Shown here piece by piece: positions 49,652 to 59,263 of a stretch of 64,000 bases of DNA; the stretch's first letter is position 1; each line of letters starts with the position of its first letter. Source of the DNA: Arthrobacter mobilis (GTDB lineage: Bacteria; Actinomycetota; Actinomycetes; Actinomycetales; Micrococcaceae). The notes below the pieces were generated by a model. The model had not been told where the DNA came from and ran no database searches. It was given only the letters and a program-made list of their open reading frames with translations. A program made the translations under genes and the position numbers. Location of the stretch: NCBI RefSeq assembly GCF_012395835.1, contig NZ_JAAZSQ010000001.1, positions 445,865 through 509,864 on the forward strand, given 5' to 3'.

Positions 49652-51175
49652 TTAGAAGAACCCGAGCCTGTTCTCGTTGTAGCTGACCAGCAGGTTCTTG
49701 GTCTGCTGGTAGTGCTCGAGCATCATGGCGTGGTTCTCCCGGCCGATCCCGGAGGACTTGTAGCCGCCAAAGGCGGCGCCGGCGGGGTAGGCGTGGTAGT
49801 TGTTCACCCAGACCCGGCCGGCCTGGATCTCCCGGCCGGCCCGGTAGGCCGTGTTTCCGTTGCGGGACCAGACCCCGGCACCGAGGCCGTACAGGGTGTC
49901 GTTGGCGATCTGCACCGCCTCGGCGTAGTCGCCGAAGCGGGTCACCGAGACGACCGGGCCGAAGATCTCCTCCTGGAAGATGCGCATGCTGTTGGTGCCC
50001 TCGAAGACGGTGGGCGCCACGTAGTAGCCCTCCGCCAAGTCTCCGGGCAGCTGGGCACGGGCGCCACCGGTGAGCACCTTGGCGCCTTCCTGGCGGCCGA
50101 TGTCGATGTAGGAGAGGATCTTCTCCAGCTGGTCGTTGGAGGCTTGCGCGCCGATCTGGGTGTCGGTATCCAGCGGGTTGCCCTGGACGATCTTTTGGGT
50201 CCGGGCCAGGGCGTCGGCCATGAACGAGTCGTAGATCGAGTCCTGGATAAGGGCCCGGGACGGGCAGGTGCACACCTCGCCCTGGTTGAAGGCGAACAGC
50301 GCGAAGCCTTCCAGCGCCTTGTCGTAGAAGGCATCGTTAGCCTCGGCCACGTCGGAGAAGAAGATGTTCGGGCTCTTGCCGCCCAGTTCCAGGGTGACCG
50401 GGATGATGTTCTGGGAGGCGTACTGGCTGATCAGCCGGCCGGTGGTGGTCTCGCCGGTGAAGGCGATCTTGCGGATCCGCGGGGAGGAGGCCAGCGGCTT
50501 GCCGGCCTCCACGCCGAAGCCGTTGACCACGTTCACCACGCCTGCCGGCAGGATGTCGGCCAGCAGTTCCATCAGCACCAGGATCGAGGCAGGGGTCTGT
50601 TCGGCGGGCTTGAGCACGACGGCGTTGCCGGCGGCCAGGGCCGGGGCCAGCTTCCAGACCGCCATCAGGATCGGGAAGTTCCACGGAATGATCTGCCCGA
50701 CCACCCCGAGGGGTTCGTGGAAGTGGTAGGCGGTGGTGTCCTCGTCCAGCTGGGAGAGCCGGCCCTCCTGGGCGCGGATCGCCGAGGCGAAGTAGCGGAA
50801 GTGGTCCGCAGCCAGCGGGATGTCGGCGGCGAGCGTCTCGCGCACGGCCTTGCCGTTGTCCCACGTCTCGGCCACCGCCAGCAGCTCCAGGTTCTCCTCG
50901 ATCCGGTCCGCGATGCGGTTGATGATCAGCGCGCGCTCGGCCACCGGGGTCCTGCCCCAGGCCGGGGCCGCCTTGTGCGCGGCGTCCAGGGCCAGCTCGA
51001 TATCCTCCGCCGTACCCCGGGCCACCTCGCAGAACACCTTGCCCGTCACCGGGGAGATGTCCTCGAAGTACCCGCCCTTGACCGGGGCCACCCATTCGCC
51101 GCCGATCCAGTTCTCATAGCGGGGCTTGAAGCTGACCTTGGCTCCGGGCCGGCCGGGCTGTGCGTATACCGTCAT
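49652..51175 (-). CDS. NAD+-dependent aldehyde dehydrogenase (acetaldehyde dehydrogenase ExaC/AldB type)
   Basis: 507 residues. Catalytic Cys in [12 protein letters not shown], general-base Glu in LELGGKSP, and NAD-site KPAEQTP and FTGETTTGR. The two neighbouring Cys (CTC) and the N-terminal [18 protein letters not shown] are typical of the acetaldehyde-oxidising group linked to DUF779. Upstream on the same strand is a GAF regulator, and direct repeats lie between, which suggests induction by alcohols, aldehydes or acetoin. Confidence 0.93.
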   Translation of the reverse strand: MTVYAQPGRPGAKVSFKPRYENWIGGEWVAPVKGGYFEDISPVTGKVFCEVARGTAEDIELALDAAHKAAPAWGRTPVAERALIINRIADRIEENLELLAVAETWDNGKAVRETLAADIPLAADHFRYFASAIRAQEGRLSQLDEDTTAYHFHEPLGVVGQIIPWNFPILMAVWKLAPALAAGNAVVLKPAEQTPASILVLMELLADILPAGVVNVVNGFGVEAGKPLASSPRIRKIAFTGETTTGRLISQYASQNIIPVTLELGGKSPNIFFSDVAEANDAFYDKALEGFALFAFNQGEVCTCPSRALIQDSIYDSFMADALARTQKIVQGNPLDTDTQIGAQASNDQLEKILSYIDIGRQEGAKVLTGGARAQLPGDLAEGYYVAPTVFEGTNSMRIFQEEIFGPVVSVTRFGDYAEAVQIANDTLYGLGAGVWSRNGNTAYRAGREIQAGRVWVNNYHAYPAGAAFGGYKSSGIGRENHAMMLEHYQQTKNLLVSYNENRLGFF

Positions 51176-51201
51176 GGGTAACTCCTTCGGCGTGTCACGT
51201 T

Positions 51202-51263
51202 CGGACAGACGTCCTCGTCTGCCGTCCCGAGCCTAGGCCGGGCAAGGTTGCATCCAGGTTGCA
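51202..51263 (-). promoter_or_regulatory. Direct repeats and hairpin upstream of the aldehyde dehydrogenase
   Basis: AGGTTGCA occurs at 51245-51252 and 51256-51263, exactly 11 bases (one helical turn) apart. On the minus strand a TAGGCT -10-like element follows, then an imperfect stem (GGACAGACG with CGTCTGCCGTCC) in the presumed leader. The repeats suit a regulator bound to one face of the DNA; the GAF protein encoded next door is the obvious candidate. Confidence 0.45.
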
Positions 51264-51267
51264 GCGT

Positions 51268-52566
51268 TCAGCCGTCCGCTTCCAGTTCCGTCAGACGGGC
51301 GACGACGGCGGCCCGCCGCGGCGAGCGGGCTGGCAGCAGCCGCAGCGCGCAGCGCCAGGCCTCGGCGTCATATCTGGCCTCGGGCAGCTGGAGGTAGCGC
51401 AGCAGCGTGTCGGGGGAGCCGTCCGCCAGGACGGCTTCGCGCATGGTCATGGCCACCTCGGACCGGTAGCCGGCGATGCCCGGAGCCACCGAGCGCGGCA
51501 GCAGTTCGCCCCGGTAGCCGTCCAGGGCCTGGCGGCGGGCCCCGCGGTGCAGCTGCGCGAGGACCTGGCCGGCATCGGTGGCCAGCGCCTGCGGCAGCCG
51601 GTACGGGCGCGACTGCGGCACCAGTGCCGGGCAGCCGGCAGCCAGCAGGCGGCGCAACCGGACCATTTCAGCCCTCAGCGTGGTCAGCCCGCCGGCGTCG
51701 GGATACAGCAGGTCCGCCAGTTCCTCCGCCCGCAGGCCCTGCGGATGCAGCGCGAGCAGGGCCAGGATCTCGGTGTGGCGCAGGGACAGCTCCAGCCGGC
51801 CTCCGGCGGCGGTCAGCCGGCCCTGGTCCCTGCCGGTGATTTCCAGCAGGTACCCGGCGGTCCGGGGCGCGGGGACGGCCCGGGGGACGGTGCCTTGGAG
51901 GCGGTCGATGCGCAGCTGGGCCTCGGCAGCGGCCACCGCCGCCTGGACCAGCGGCAGGGTGTGCGGGGCCACCGCCTCGCCGTGTCCGGTAATGTCCACG
52001 ACGCCGATCACCGCGCCGGTGTCCGGGTCATGGACCGGCACTGCCGTGCAGCTCCACGGATGCACCGCGGGGCTGAAGTGCTCGGCCCCGGCGATCTGGA
52101 TGCCGCGGCCCAGGGCGAGGGCCGTTCCCGGAGCGCTGGTGCCCACGGCGGCCTCCGACCAGTCGGCGCCGGGCAGGAACGCCATGGACTCGGCCCGCCG
52201 GCGCTGCGCCCGGTCCCCGTCCACCCACAGCAGCCGGCCCCGCTCGTCCCCGACGGCCACCAGCAGGCCGGTGTCCCGGGCCGGCAGCACCAGCAGCCGG
52301 CGGATCACCGGCATGAGGCCGGCCAGCGGGTGGCGCCGCCGGTAGTCCTCGAGTTCGCCGCCGCCCAGCGCCACCGGCGCGGCCGCGGCACCCGGGGAGC
52401 CGAGCGCGCGCAGGGACCGCTGCCAGGAGTCGCGCACCACCGCGCGCAGCCCGCGCAACCCGTCCGGGGCACCCGGTCCGGGCGGGCGGAACCGGTCCAG
52501 CTGCTCATGGGCGGCCTGGGCCTGCTGCTGGACCTGGAGTAAGGACGGCTCGATCCTGCCGGGCAC
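51268..52566 (-). CDS. GAF-domain transcriptional regulator (AcoR-like sensor, winged-helix end), 432 aa
   Basis: The N-terminal part [12 protein letters not shown] and the GAF-like domain (about 75-225: [58 protein letters not shown]) are as in AcoR/acetoin-type sensors, but instead of an AAA+ sigma-54 module there is a small DNA-binding end ([40 protein letters not shown]). That form is common in actinobacteria next to aldehyde dehydrogenase genes. Divergent from tdh across 161 bases. Confidence 0.82.
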   Translation of the reverse strand: MPGRIEPSLLQVQQQAQAAHEQLDRFRPPGPGAPDGLRGLRAVVRDSWQRSLRALGSPGAAAAPVALGGGELEDYRRRHPLAGLMPVIRRLLVLPARDTGLLVAVGDERGRLLWVDGDRAQRRRAESMAFLPGADWSEAAVGTSAPGTALALGRGIQIAGAEHFSPAVHPWSCTAVPVHDPDTGAVIGVVDITGHGEAVAPHTLPLVQAAVAAAEAQLRIDRLQGTVPRAVPAPRTAGYLLEITGRDQGRLTAAGGRLELSLRHTEILALLALHPQGLRAEELADLLYPDAGGLTTLRAEMVRLRRLLAAGCPALVPQSRPYRLPQALATDAGQVLAQLHRGARRQALDGYRGELLPRSVAPGIAGYRSEVAMTMREAVLADGSPDTLLRYLQLPEARYDAEAWRCALRLLPARSPRRAAVVARLTELEADG

Positions 52567-52727
52567 CGTTGCTCCGCTCGTTCAGTGGCGTGGGCCACAG
52601 TCTACCCAACCGTTCCGGAGCCCGTAGAGTGGGAAGGTGGCGCACGTCACGGGTGTGCCGGGGATGGGGCAGCCAGGGTGGGCAGCATGGCGAACGAGAG
52701 CAACGGCGGGAGCAACGGGAGGTCCGC

Positions 52728-53774
52728 GTGAAGGCGCTGTTGAAGTCCGGGCCGCACCCCGGTTTCGAACTGGTGGACCGGCCGGAGCCGAAGCCCGGGC
52801 ATGCCGACGTGCTGATCAAGGTCCTGACCACCGGCATCTGCGGCACCGACCTGCACATCCAGGCCTGGGACGCCTGGGCACAGGGGGCCATCACCCCGCC
52901 GCTGGTGCCCGGCCACGAGTTCTATGGCGAGGTGGTCGAGGTCGGTGCCGATGTCCGGGATGTCCGGCCCGGGGACCGGGTCTCGGGCGAGGGGCACATC
53001 GTCTGCGGGATCTGCCGGAACTGCCGCGCCGGCCGGCGGCAGATGTGTATCCGCACCCTCAGCGTGGGCGTCCAGCGCGACGGGGCCTTCGCCGAATATG
53101 TGGTGCTGCCCGAAACCAATGTCTGGGTGCACCACGATCCGGGCGTCACCCCGGAACTGGGGGCCATCTTCGACCCCTTCGGCAACGCCGTCCATACCGC
53201 CCTGAGCTTCCCGATGGTTGGCGAGGACGTGCTGATCACCGGGGCGGGCCCGATCGGGCTGATGGCCGTGGCAGTGGCGCGGCATGCCGGGGCCCGCAGG
53301 ATCGCCATTACCGATGTGTCCCCGGCCCGGCTGAAACTGGCGGTGAAGATGGGTGCGGACCTGGCCGTGGACGTCAGCCGGGACCGGCTGGCCCAGGCCC
53401 AGCACGAGCTGCGGATGGCCGAAGGCTTCGACATCGGCCTGGAAATGTCCGGCCGCGCCACGGCGCTGCGCGAAATGATCGACAACATGACCCACGGCGG
53501 GCGCATCGCGCTGCTGGGCCTGCCCTCCGAGCCGCTCACCGTCGACTGGTCCAAAGTCGTCACCCACATGCTCACGCTCAAGGGCATCTACGGGCGGGAG
53601 ATGTTCGAAACCTGGTACGCGATGAGTGCCATGCTCTCCTCCAGTCCGGTGCTGCATGCCGCGATCTCCGGGGTGATCACCGACGTGCTGCCGGCCGCCG
53701 AGTGGGAACACGGGTTCGACCTTGCCCGTGGTGGCCTCGGCGGCAAGGTAGTGCTTGACTGGACCCGGATCTGA
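52728..53774 (+). CDS. tdh: L-threonine 3-dehydrogenase
   Basis: Zn-dependent medium-chain dehydrogenase oxidising threonine to 2-amino-3-oxobutyrate with NAD+. 348 residues from the GTG at 52728 (GGGAGG 5 bases before). Catalytic zinc site [10 protein letters not shown] and GHEFYGEVV; structural zinc [18 protein letters not shown] loop [10 protein letters not shown]. Next to kbl, which confirms the pathway. An -10-like TAGAGT at 52625 is the only promoter hint. Confidence 0.94.
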   Translation: MKALLKSGPHPGFELVDRPEPKPGHADVLIKVLTTGICGTDLHIQAWDAWAQGAITPPLVPGHEFYGEVVEVGADVRDVRPGDRVSGEGHIVCGICRNCRAGRRQMCIRTLSVGVQRDGAFAEYVVLPETNVWVHHDPGVTPELGAIFDPFGNAVHTALSFPMVGEDVLITGAGPIGLMAVAVARHAGARRIAITDVSPARLKLAVKMGADLAVDVSRDRLAQAQHELRMAEGFDIGLEMSGRATALREMIDNMTHGGRIALLGLPSEPLTVDWSKVVTHMLTLKGIYGREMFETWYAMSAMLSSSPVLHAAISGVITDVLPAAEWEHGFDLARGGLGGKVVLDWTRI

Positions 53775-53802
53775 ACCGGCCGGGACGCTCAGGGAGGCTT
53801 CC

Positions 53803-54993
53803 ATGTACTCTGCGATCAAGCAGCAGCTGCTCCAGGAGCTGGACGGGATCCGCGCCGCCGGCCTGTTCAAGGCCGAACGCCGGATCGCCTCGCCGCAGTC
53901 CGGCCGCATCCTGGCCGGCAGCCCCGGCACCGAACCGCGCCAGGTGCTGAACTTCTGCGCGAACAACTACCTGGGCCTGGCCGACGATCCCCGGATCATC
54001 GCCGCCGCCAAGCAGGCCATGGACGAGCGCGGCTTCGGCATGGCCAGCGTGCGCTTCATCTGCGGCACCCAGGACCTGCACCTGCAGCTGGAGCAGCGGG
54101 TCTCGGCCTTCCTCGGCACCGAGGACACCATTCTGTTCTCCTCCTGCTTCGACGCCAACGGCGGCGTGTTCGAAGCCCTCTTCGGCCCGGACGACGCGGT
54201 CATTTCGGACGCGCTGAACCACGCCTCGATCATCGACGGCATCCGGCTCTCCAAGGCGCAGCGCTACCGCTACGCCAACCGCGACATGGCCGAGCTGGAG
54301 GCCAGGCTGCAGGAAGCCGCCGGGGCCCGGCGGAAGATCGTGGTCACCGACGGGGTGTTCTCGATGGACGGCTACCTCGCCCCGCTGCGTGAGATCTGCG
54401 CGCTCGCCGAGGCCTACGATGCGCTGGTGATGGTGGACGACTCGCATGCCGTCGGCGTCATTGGGCCGACCGGCGCCGGGAGCCCGGAACATGCGGGCGT
54501 CTCCGGCCGGGTGGACATCTACACCGGGACCTTCGGCAAGGCCCTGGGCGGAGCCTCCGGCGGCTATGTCTCCGGCCGGCGGGAAATCGTGGCGCTGCTG
54601 CGGCAAAGGGCCCGGCCCTACCTGTTCTCCAACTCGGTCGCCCCGGCCATCGCCGCGGCCACCCTGCAGGCCCTGGAACTGGTACAGGGATCGGCCCAGC
54701 TGCGCGGGCGGCTGCAGGAGAATGCGGCGCTTTTCCGGCAGCGCATGGCCGCCGAAGGCTTCGACCTGCTGCCCGGCGAGCACCCGATCGTGCCGGTGAT
54801 GTTCGGCGACGCGGTGCTGGCCGGCCGGATCGCCGAGGCGATGCTGGAGCAGGGGGTCTATGTCACCGCCTTCAGCTATCCGGTGGTGCCCCAGGGTACG
54901 GCCCGGATCCGGGTCCAGCTGTCGGCAGCGCATACTGCCGGCGACGTCGAGGCGTGCGTGGCCGCGTTCGTGGCCGCACGTGCCTCGGTCTAG
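53803..54993 (+). CDS. kbl: Glycine C-acetyltransferase (2-amino-3-ketobutyrate CoA ligase)
   Basis: PLP enzyme cleaving 2-amino-3-oxobutyrate with CoA to glycine and acetyl-CoA. 396 residues. PLP Lys in [25 protein letters not shown], and [19 protein letters not shown] are family markers. GGGAGG precedes the ATG. It starts 28 bases after tdh; together they channel the unstable intermediate. Confidence 0.95.
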   Translation: MYSAIKQQLLQELDGIRAAGLFKAERRIASPQSGRILAGSPGTEPRQVLNFCANNYLGLADDPRIIAAAKQAMDERGFGMASVRFICGTQDLHLQLEQRVSAFLGTEDTILFSSCFDANGGVFEALFGPDDAVISDALNHASIIDGIRLSKAQRYRYANRDMAELEARLQEAAGARRKIVVTDGVFSMDGYLAPLREICALAEAYDALVMVDDSHAVGVIGPTGAGSPEHAGVSGRVDIYTGTFGKALGGASGGYVSGRREIVALLRQRARPYLFSNSVAPAIAAATLQALELVQGSAQLRGRLQENAALFRQRMAAEGFDLLPGEHPIVPVMFGDAVLAGRIAEAMLEQGVYVTAFSYPVVPQGTARIRVQLSAAHTAGDVEACVAAFVAARASV

Positions 54994-55001
54994 GACGCCT
55001 G

Positions 55002-56147
55002 ATGGCACCGCTGGGCCGGCGGAAGCGGCCGCAGCCGGCGGCCGAGCCTGCGGCCATCCGCGATTTCTGGGCGTGGTGGCTGCAGCACGGCACCCGGCTG
55101 GTGGCGCAGGGCCGGGATGCGGGCGGGGCGGACTACGCAAAACAGCTGAGCCGGCATGTCTCCCGGATCAGTCCCGGCCTGGCCTGGGAACTCGGGCCGG
55201 GAACGGTTTCGACACACCAGCTGGTGATTTTCTCCGAGAGCAAGGACTACGCAGCGGTGGCCCGCCGCGTGCTCAAGGCGGCCCCGGCGCCGTCGCCGGA
55301 GTGGGAGTACACGGACGTGCGCCAGGCGTCCGAGTTCTTCGAGGACCTCACGCTGGGCGTAGGCGGCCAGGAGTTCGACAGCACGGAGTTCAGGGTGGGC
55401 CTGATGGTCAACAGGTACTCGGTGGACATCGCCGTCTACCACCCCCGCCTGAAGGACCTGCCCGCAGGCGAGCGGCTGGGCCCGGTCGGCATCATGCTCG
55501 ACCATGCCATCGGCCAGCAGGACGTCGCCGCCTGGATCGGGGTCATTGAGCCGGTGCTGCACGATCTGCCCAACGGCGTCCCGCTGGCGATGCTGCGCAG
55601 CGTGGTGGAGCAGCTGCGGTCCAAGGCCTTTGATGAACAGGGCCGGCCCATCTGGCATGAACTGAACGGTACAGCGGCCAACGGGCTCCCGGTCCTGGCC
55701 CGGGTCCAGGTTCCGCTGGTGCCGGCCTTCTGGCCCGACTACGATCTCCACGTCGTCGTCAGCCTGCCGTACAAAGTGCACCTGGCCGCCGGCACGGATG
55801 CGGCGCTGCTGCAGGATTCCGGCCTGCCGGACCCCGGCGGGCCGCAGGATTCCGGACTGGCCGGCGGCGCGGGGCTGCCGGACGGCCCGGGGCTGCCGGA
55901 TGCGGGGGCGCTGGCGGCCCTGCAGGCGATGGAGGACCGTCTGTGCGCACAGCTCCTCGGTGAGGGGCGCCTGGTCGCGACGGAAACGAGCGGCGGCCGG
56001 CGGTTGCTGCACTTCTACGTGGACTCCACCGGTCCAGCCGCCTGGGAGCTGGAGGCCACCGCTGTGGACTGGCAGCCCGGACAGGTCGGTTTCGGCACCG
56101 AGCTTGATCCGGCCTGGTCCAGCGTCCGCCACCTGCGGATCAGGTAG
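55002..56147 (+). CDS. DUF695-family protein with GLPD-rich insert, 381 aa
   Basis: The first 230 residues follow the DUF695 pattern (FWAWWLQHGTRLV, HQLVIFSESKDY, DIAVYHPRLKDLP, GIMLDHAIGQQDVAAWIGVI). The C-terminal 85 residues (EDRLCAQLLGEGRLVATETS, FYVDS) resemble the RraB-like half often fused to it. Between them, at about 270-302, lies a Gly/Pro/Asp repeat with DSGLPD, GLPDGPGLPD units. No membrane segment. It starts 8 bases after kbl with a weak AGGA site. Function unknown. Confidence 0.75.
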   Translation: MAPLGRRKRPQPAAEPAAIRDFWAWWLQHGTRLVAQGRDAGGADYAKQLSRHVSRISPGLAWELGPGTVSTHQLVIFSESKDYAAVARRVLKAAPAPSPEWEYTDVRQASEFFEDLTLGVGGQEFDSTEFRVGLMVNRYSVDIAVYHPRLKDLPAGERLGPVGIMLDHAIGQQDVAAWIGVIEPVLHDLPNGVPLAMLRSVVEQLRSKAFDEQGRPIWHELNGTAANGLPVLARVQVPLVPAFWPDYDLHVVVSLPYKVHLAAGTDAALLQDSGLPDPGGPQDSGLAGGAGLPDGPGLPDAGALAALQAMEDRLCAQLLGEGRLVATETSGGRRLLHFYVDSTGPAAWELEATAVDWQPGQVGFGTELDPAWSSVRHLRIR

Positions 56148-56190
56148 GGCGCTCCCCGTCCCGCAGCGCCGGCCGTGGCAGGATGGCGCT

Positions 56191-57300
56191 ATGCCACTTA
56201 CCTGCGACGTCCTGATCATTGGCGGCGGCATTGCCGGCCTGTCCCTGGCCTCCGAGCTCTCCGGCAGCGCACCCGGCCTCCACGTAGTGCTCGCCGAGGC
56301 CGAAGCGACGCTGGCCTACCACACCTCTTCGCGCTCCGCCCGGCAGCTGATTCCCAGCTACGGGCCGCCGGCGGTCCGCGAGCTGACCAGGAGGACCCTG
56401 GAGCTGCTGCACGGCATCCAGGAGCGCACCGGGACGGTGTTCCTGACCCCGCGCAGCTTCCTGCTGGTCGGCAGCGAGGAGGACGTGCAGGCCAACGCCA
56501 CCGCCGAGATGGAGTTCCTCAGCCCGGCGCAGGTGCAGCAGCTCAGCCCCGAACTGCGGCCCGGCACCTTCGCGGCAGCCGGCCTGGACCGGCACTCCTT
56601 CGGCTCGAACGCCGACGCCATGATCGAATACCACCGGGCGGCGGCGGAGGCCGGCGGCGCGGTGGTCCTCACCGGGGCGCCGGTCCGGGCAGCGGCAGCC
56701 GGCGGCGCCGGCTGGCGGGTCGAGGCGGGGGAGCACAGCATCGAGGCGGCCACGGTGGTCAATGCCGCCGGGGCGTGGGCGGACCAGGTCGCAGGACTCT
56801 TTGGCGCCGCCCCGCAGGGTCTGGTGCCGTACCGGCGCACCGCCGCCGTCGTCGACGTCGACCATCCGCTCGGAGCCGGCCAGCCGATGGTCGCGGCGGC
56901 GGACCATACCTTCTACTACCGTCCGGAGGGCAGCCAGGTGCTTATTTCACCCTCGGAGGCGGTGCCCAGCGTGGCCGAGGACGCCAGGCCCCGGCCCGGC
57001 GACGTCGAGGCCGTCGTCGAACTGATCGACGGGCTGACCACCATGGGCATCCGTTCGGTGGCGCGCGCCTGGACCGGCCTGCGCACCGAGCCGGCGGACG
57101 GGCACCCGGTGGTGGGCTTCGACGGCGACGTGGACGGTTTCTTCTGGCTGGCCGGCCAGGGCGGCTACGGCTTCCAGACCTCCTGCGGGATTGCCGAGCT
57201 GGCCGCGGGGCTGCTGCTGGGGCAGGACAGCGGGCCCTGGTCCGCGGCCGCCGCGGCGGCGCTCAGCCCGCTGCGCGGCGGCCCCAGCCCCACTCCCTGA
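56191..57300 (+). CDS. FAD-dependent amine/amino-acid oxidoreductase (DAO family), 369 aa
   Basis: DAO fold with FAD loop VLIIGGGIAGLSLASELS, SSRSARQLIPSYGP, VVNAAGAWADQVAGLFG and C-terminal GFDGDVDGFFWLAGQGGYGF (in parts). Close relatives are D-amino acid dehydrogenases, glycine/sarcosine oxidases and hydroxyglutarate oxidases; the exact substrate is not readable. AGGATGG precedes the ATG. It faces the solute-binding lipoprotein with 2 bases between stops. Confidence 0.85.
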   Translation: MPLTCDVLIIGGGIAGLSLASELSGSAPGLHVVLAEAEATLAYHTSSRSARQLIPSYGPPAVRELTRRTLELLHGIQERTGTVFLTPRSFLLVGSEEDVQANATAEMEFLSPAQVQQLSPELRPGTFAAAGLDRHSFGSNADAMIEYHRAAAEAGGAVVLTGAPVRAAAAGGAGWRVEAGEHSIEAATVVNAAGAWADQVAGLFGAAPQGLVPYRRTAAVVDVDHPLGAGQPMVAAADHTFYYRPEGSQVLISPSEAVPSVAEDARPRPGDVEAVVELIDGLTTMGIRSVARAWTGLRTEPADGHPVVGFDGDVDGFFWLAGQGGYGFQTSCGIAELAAGLLLGQDSGPWSAAAAAALSPLRGGPSPTP

Positions 57301-57302
57301 AG

Positions 57303-58322
57303 CTACTGGACGATCAGCGCGCTGTAGTCCGGCTCGTTCTCCAGCACGCCGTACTTCCTGGCAGCGGTCCCCAGCGCCTTGAGCCCGTCCAGGTTGATCT
57401 CCGGGCGCCAGACGGTCATCTCGACCTTTTGTGCCAGCTCCGGGGTGACCTTGGCGTAGTCCTGGATGATTGTGCGCACTTGGTCTTCGTTCTCCGCGGC
57501 GTACTCGAAGGACTTGTGCAGGGCCGTCCGGAAGCGCTCCACCAGCTCGGGGTTCTGGTCCAGCGTCTGCTGGGAGGTGAAATAGAACGCCGAGTCGAAG
57601 TTTTCCGCCAGGTCGGTCATCGGGCTGGCCACGATCTTGCCGCCGGCGTCCAGGATCTGGGTGCGGAAGGGCTCGGTCGTCCACGCCGCGTCGACATCGC
57701 CGCGGGCCAGGGCCGCGGGCATGTTCGGGTAGGGGATTTCCACGAACTTGACCTCCTCCGGGTTGCCGCCCGCTTTCTCGACGGAGTTGCGGATGGTGAT
57801 GTCGGCGAAGTTGTTCAGGGCATTGACCGCGACCGTCTTGCCGGCCAGGTCGGCCGGGCCGTTGATGCCGCTGTCGGGCATGGCGGCGACCTCGGTGGTG
57901 TCGTGCCCCGGTTCGTTGGTGGAGCTGGAGCCGTTGGAGATGACCTTGATCGGCAGCGCCTTGTCCTGGGCGATCAGCAGGGAGACCGCGTTCGAATAGC
58001 CGAACTGGTACTCGCCGGTGGTGACCGCCGGCACAATGGCGGCGCCGCCCTGGGCCGGCTGCAGGTCGAGGTCGATGCCCTCGTCCTCGAAGAAGCCTTG
58101 CTGTTCGCCGAGGTAGACGGGGGCGACGTCGGTGATCGGCAGCAGGCCCAAGGTCACCTTGTCCAGGTTTCCGGCGCCCGCTCCCGCGGTGCCGCCGGCA
58201 GGCTCGGTGGACGAGGGGCTGCCGGTGCCGCACCCGGACAGGGCGAGGATTCCTGCCACCGCCGCAGACACCGCGGTCAGGGCGGCGCGGCGGCGCGGGC
58301 TGCGCGTCAGCTGTGTTGTCAT
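57303..58322 (-). CDS. ABC transporter substrate-binding lipoprotein, NitT/TauT (SsuA-like) type, 339 aa
   Basis: Twin-Arg/Lys N-terminus, hydrophobic core and lipobox LALSGC (Cys31) mark a lipoprotein. The mature part has the NMT1/SsuA fold (VTLGLLPITDVAPVYLGEQQ, GFFEDEGIDL, AALARGDVDAAWTTEPF). GGAGAGG before the ATG at 58322 sets the start. Permease and ATPase genes are not adjacent, so it is an orphan here. It is divergent from the IclR regulator of the histidine genes, which hints at uptake of a nitrogenous compound. Confidence 0.88.
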   Translation of the reverse strand: MTTQLTRSPRRRAALTAVSAAVAGILALSGCGTGSPSSTEPAGGTAGAGAGNLDKVTLGLLPITDVAPVYLGEQQGFFEDEGIDLDLQPAQGGAAIVPAVTTGEYQFGYSNAVSLLIAQDKALPIKVISNGSSSTNEPGHDTTEVAAMPDSGINGPADLAGKTVAVNALNNFADITIRNSVEKAGGNPEEVKFVEIPYPNMPAALARGDVDAAWTTEPFRTQILDAGGKIVASPMTDLAENFDSAFYFTSQQTLDQNPELVERFRTALHKSFEYAAENEDQVRTIIQDYAKVTPELAQKVEMTVWRPEINLDGLKALGTAARKYGVLENEPDYSALIVQ

Positions 58323-58464
58323 GGGCCTCTCCAAATTCTGCCGTTAGGTGGCACGACCCTTTCAAGCAATGAAATCCCAGGATCGCTACCTGAAATGTAC
58401 GGATAGTCGCCGCGAACGTCAATGGGCGGGGCCGGCCCGGCGTGGAGGGATTTCTTGCCGGGCA

Positions 58465-58482
58465 GTGAAATACGTGTTTTAC
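58465..58482. promoter_or_regulatory. Imperfect palindrome upstream of the IclR gene
   Basis: GTGAAATACGTGTTTTAC has arms matching at 6 of 8 positions, in an AT-rich patch in the gap between the lipoprotein and IclR genes, about 50 bases before the IclR start. It may be the autoregulatory site; weak evidence. Confidence 0.3.
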
Positions 58483-58530
58483 TGGGCGCAACAAGCCTCA
58501 GTTGCCGCCTTTGGCGTGGAAGGAGCCCGG

Positions 58531-59241
58531 ATGGTTGCCAACGCCGCGCCCGACGCTACCACCAGAGCCGCCGACAGGGCCCTGGGACTGCTGCGGGTGG
58601 TCTGCGAGCACGACGGCGTCAAACTCGCCGATGCCGCCAAGGAGATGGGACTCTCGGCCAGCACCGCGCTGCGCCTGCTGCGCACCTTGGAAGCCAACGG
58701 CTTCGCGGCCCGGCGGGGGGACGGCCTGTACCGCCCGGGCTACCGGATGGTCCAGCTGGGCGTCCAGGCGCTCAGCCACGATTCGCTCGTGGCCACCAGC
58801 CGCGCCGCCCTGCAGTCCGTGGTGGCCCGCACGGGCGAGTCGGCCTACCTGAGCGTGGCGGCCGGCAACACGCAGGGGCTGTACCTGGCCATCGAGGAAG
58901 GGACCCAGTCGGTGCGGCACATCAACTGGGTCGGCAGGACCTTCCCGCTCGAGGGCAGCGCGGCCGGCGCCGCCCTGCAGGGCAAGGTGGAGCCGGGCTC
59001 GTTCATCGTCGTCGCCGAGGGCGTGGAACCGGACATCACCGCCGTGGCCGCACCGGTGATGGCCGGCTCCAAGGTCGTGGCGGCGCTGAGCGTGGTGGCG
59101 CCCAGCTACCGCACCACGCCGGAAGCCGCCCGCACCCTGGGCGCGGTCGTGGCCGCCGAAGCCGGCCGGCTCTTTGCCACGCCTGCCGCCGATCAGGCCG
59201 GTGCCCCCGGCCTGGACGACTCCCACCCTGCCGCCGGATGA
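58531..59241 (+). CDS. IclR-family transcriptional regulator, 236 aa
   Basis: N-terminal winged helix (RALGLLRVVCEHDGVKLADA, MGLSASTALRLLRTLEANG) and C-terminal effector-binding domain (VVARTGESAYLSVAAGNTQGLYL, PLEGSAAGAAL, AAPVMAGSKVVAALSVVAPS). The ATG at 58531 with GGAAGGAG is the start. It lies 22 bases ahead of the histidine-degradation genes and probably controls them and/or the divergent lipoprotein gene, possibly in response to a pathway intermediate. Confidence 0.9.
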   Translation: MVANAAPDATTRAADRALGLLRVVCEHDGVKLADAAKEMGLSASTALRLLRTLEANGFAARRGDGLYRPGYRMVQLGVQALSHDSLVATSRAALQSVVARTGESAYLSVAAGNTQGLYLAIEEGTQSVRHINWVGRTFPLEGSAAGAALQGKVEPGSFIVVAEGVEPDITAVAAPVMAGSKVVAALSVVAPSYRTTPEAARTLGAVVAAEAGRLFATPAADQAGAPGLDDSHPAAG

Positions 59242-59263
59242 CCGAACCCACCCGAGGAACCAC

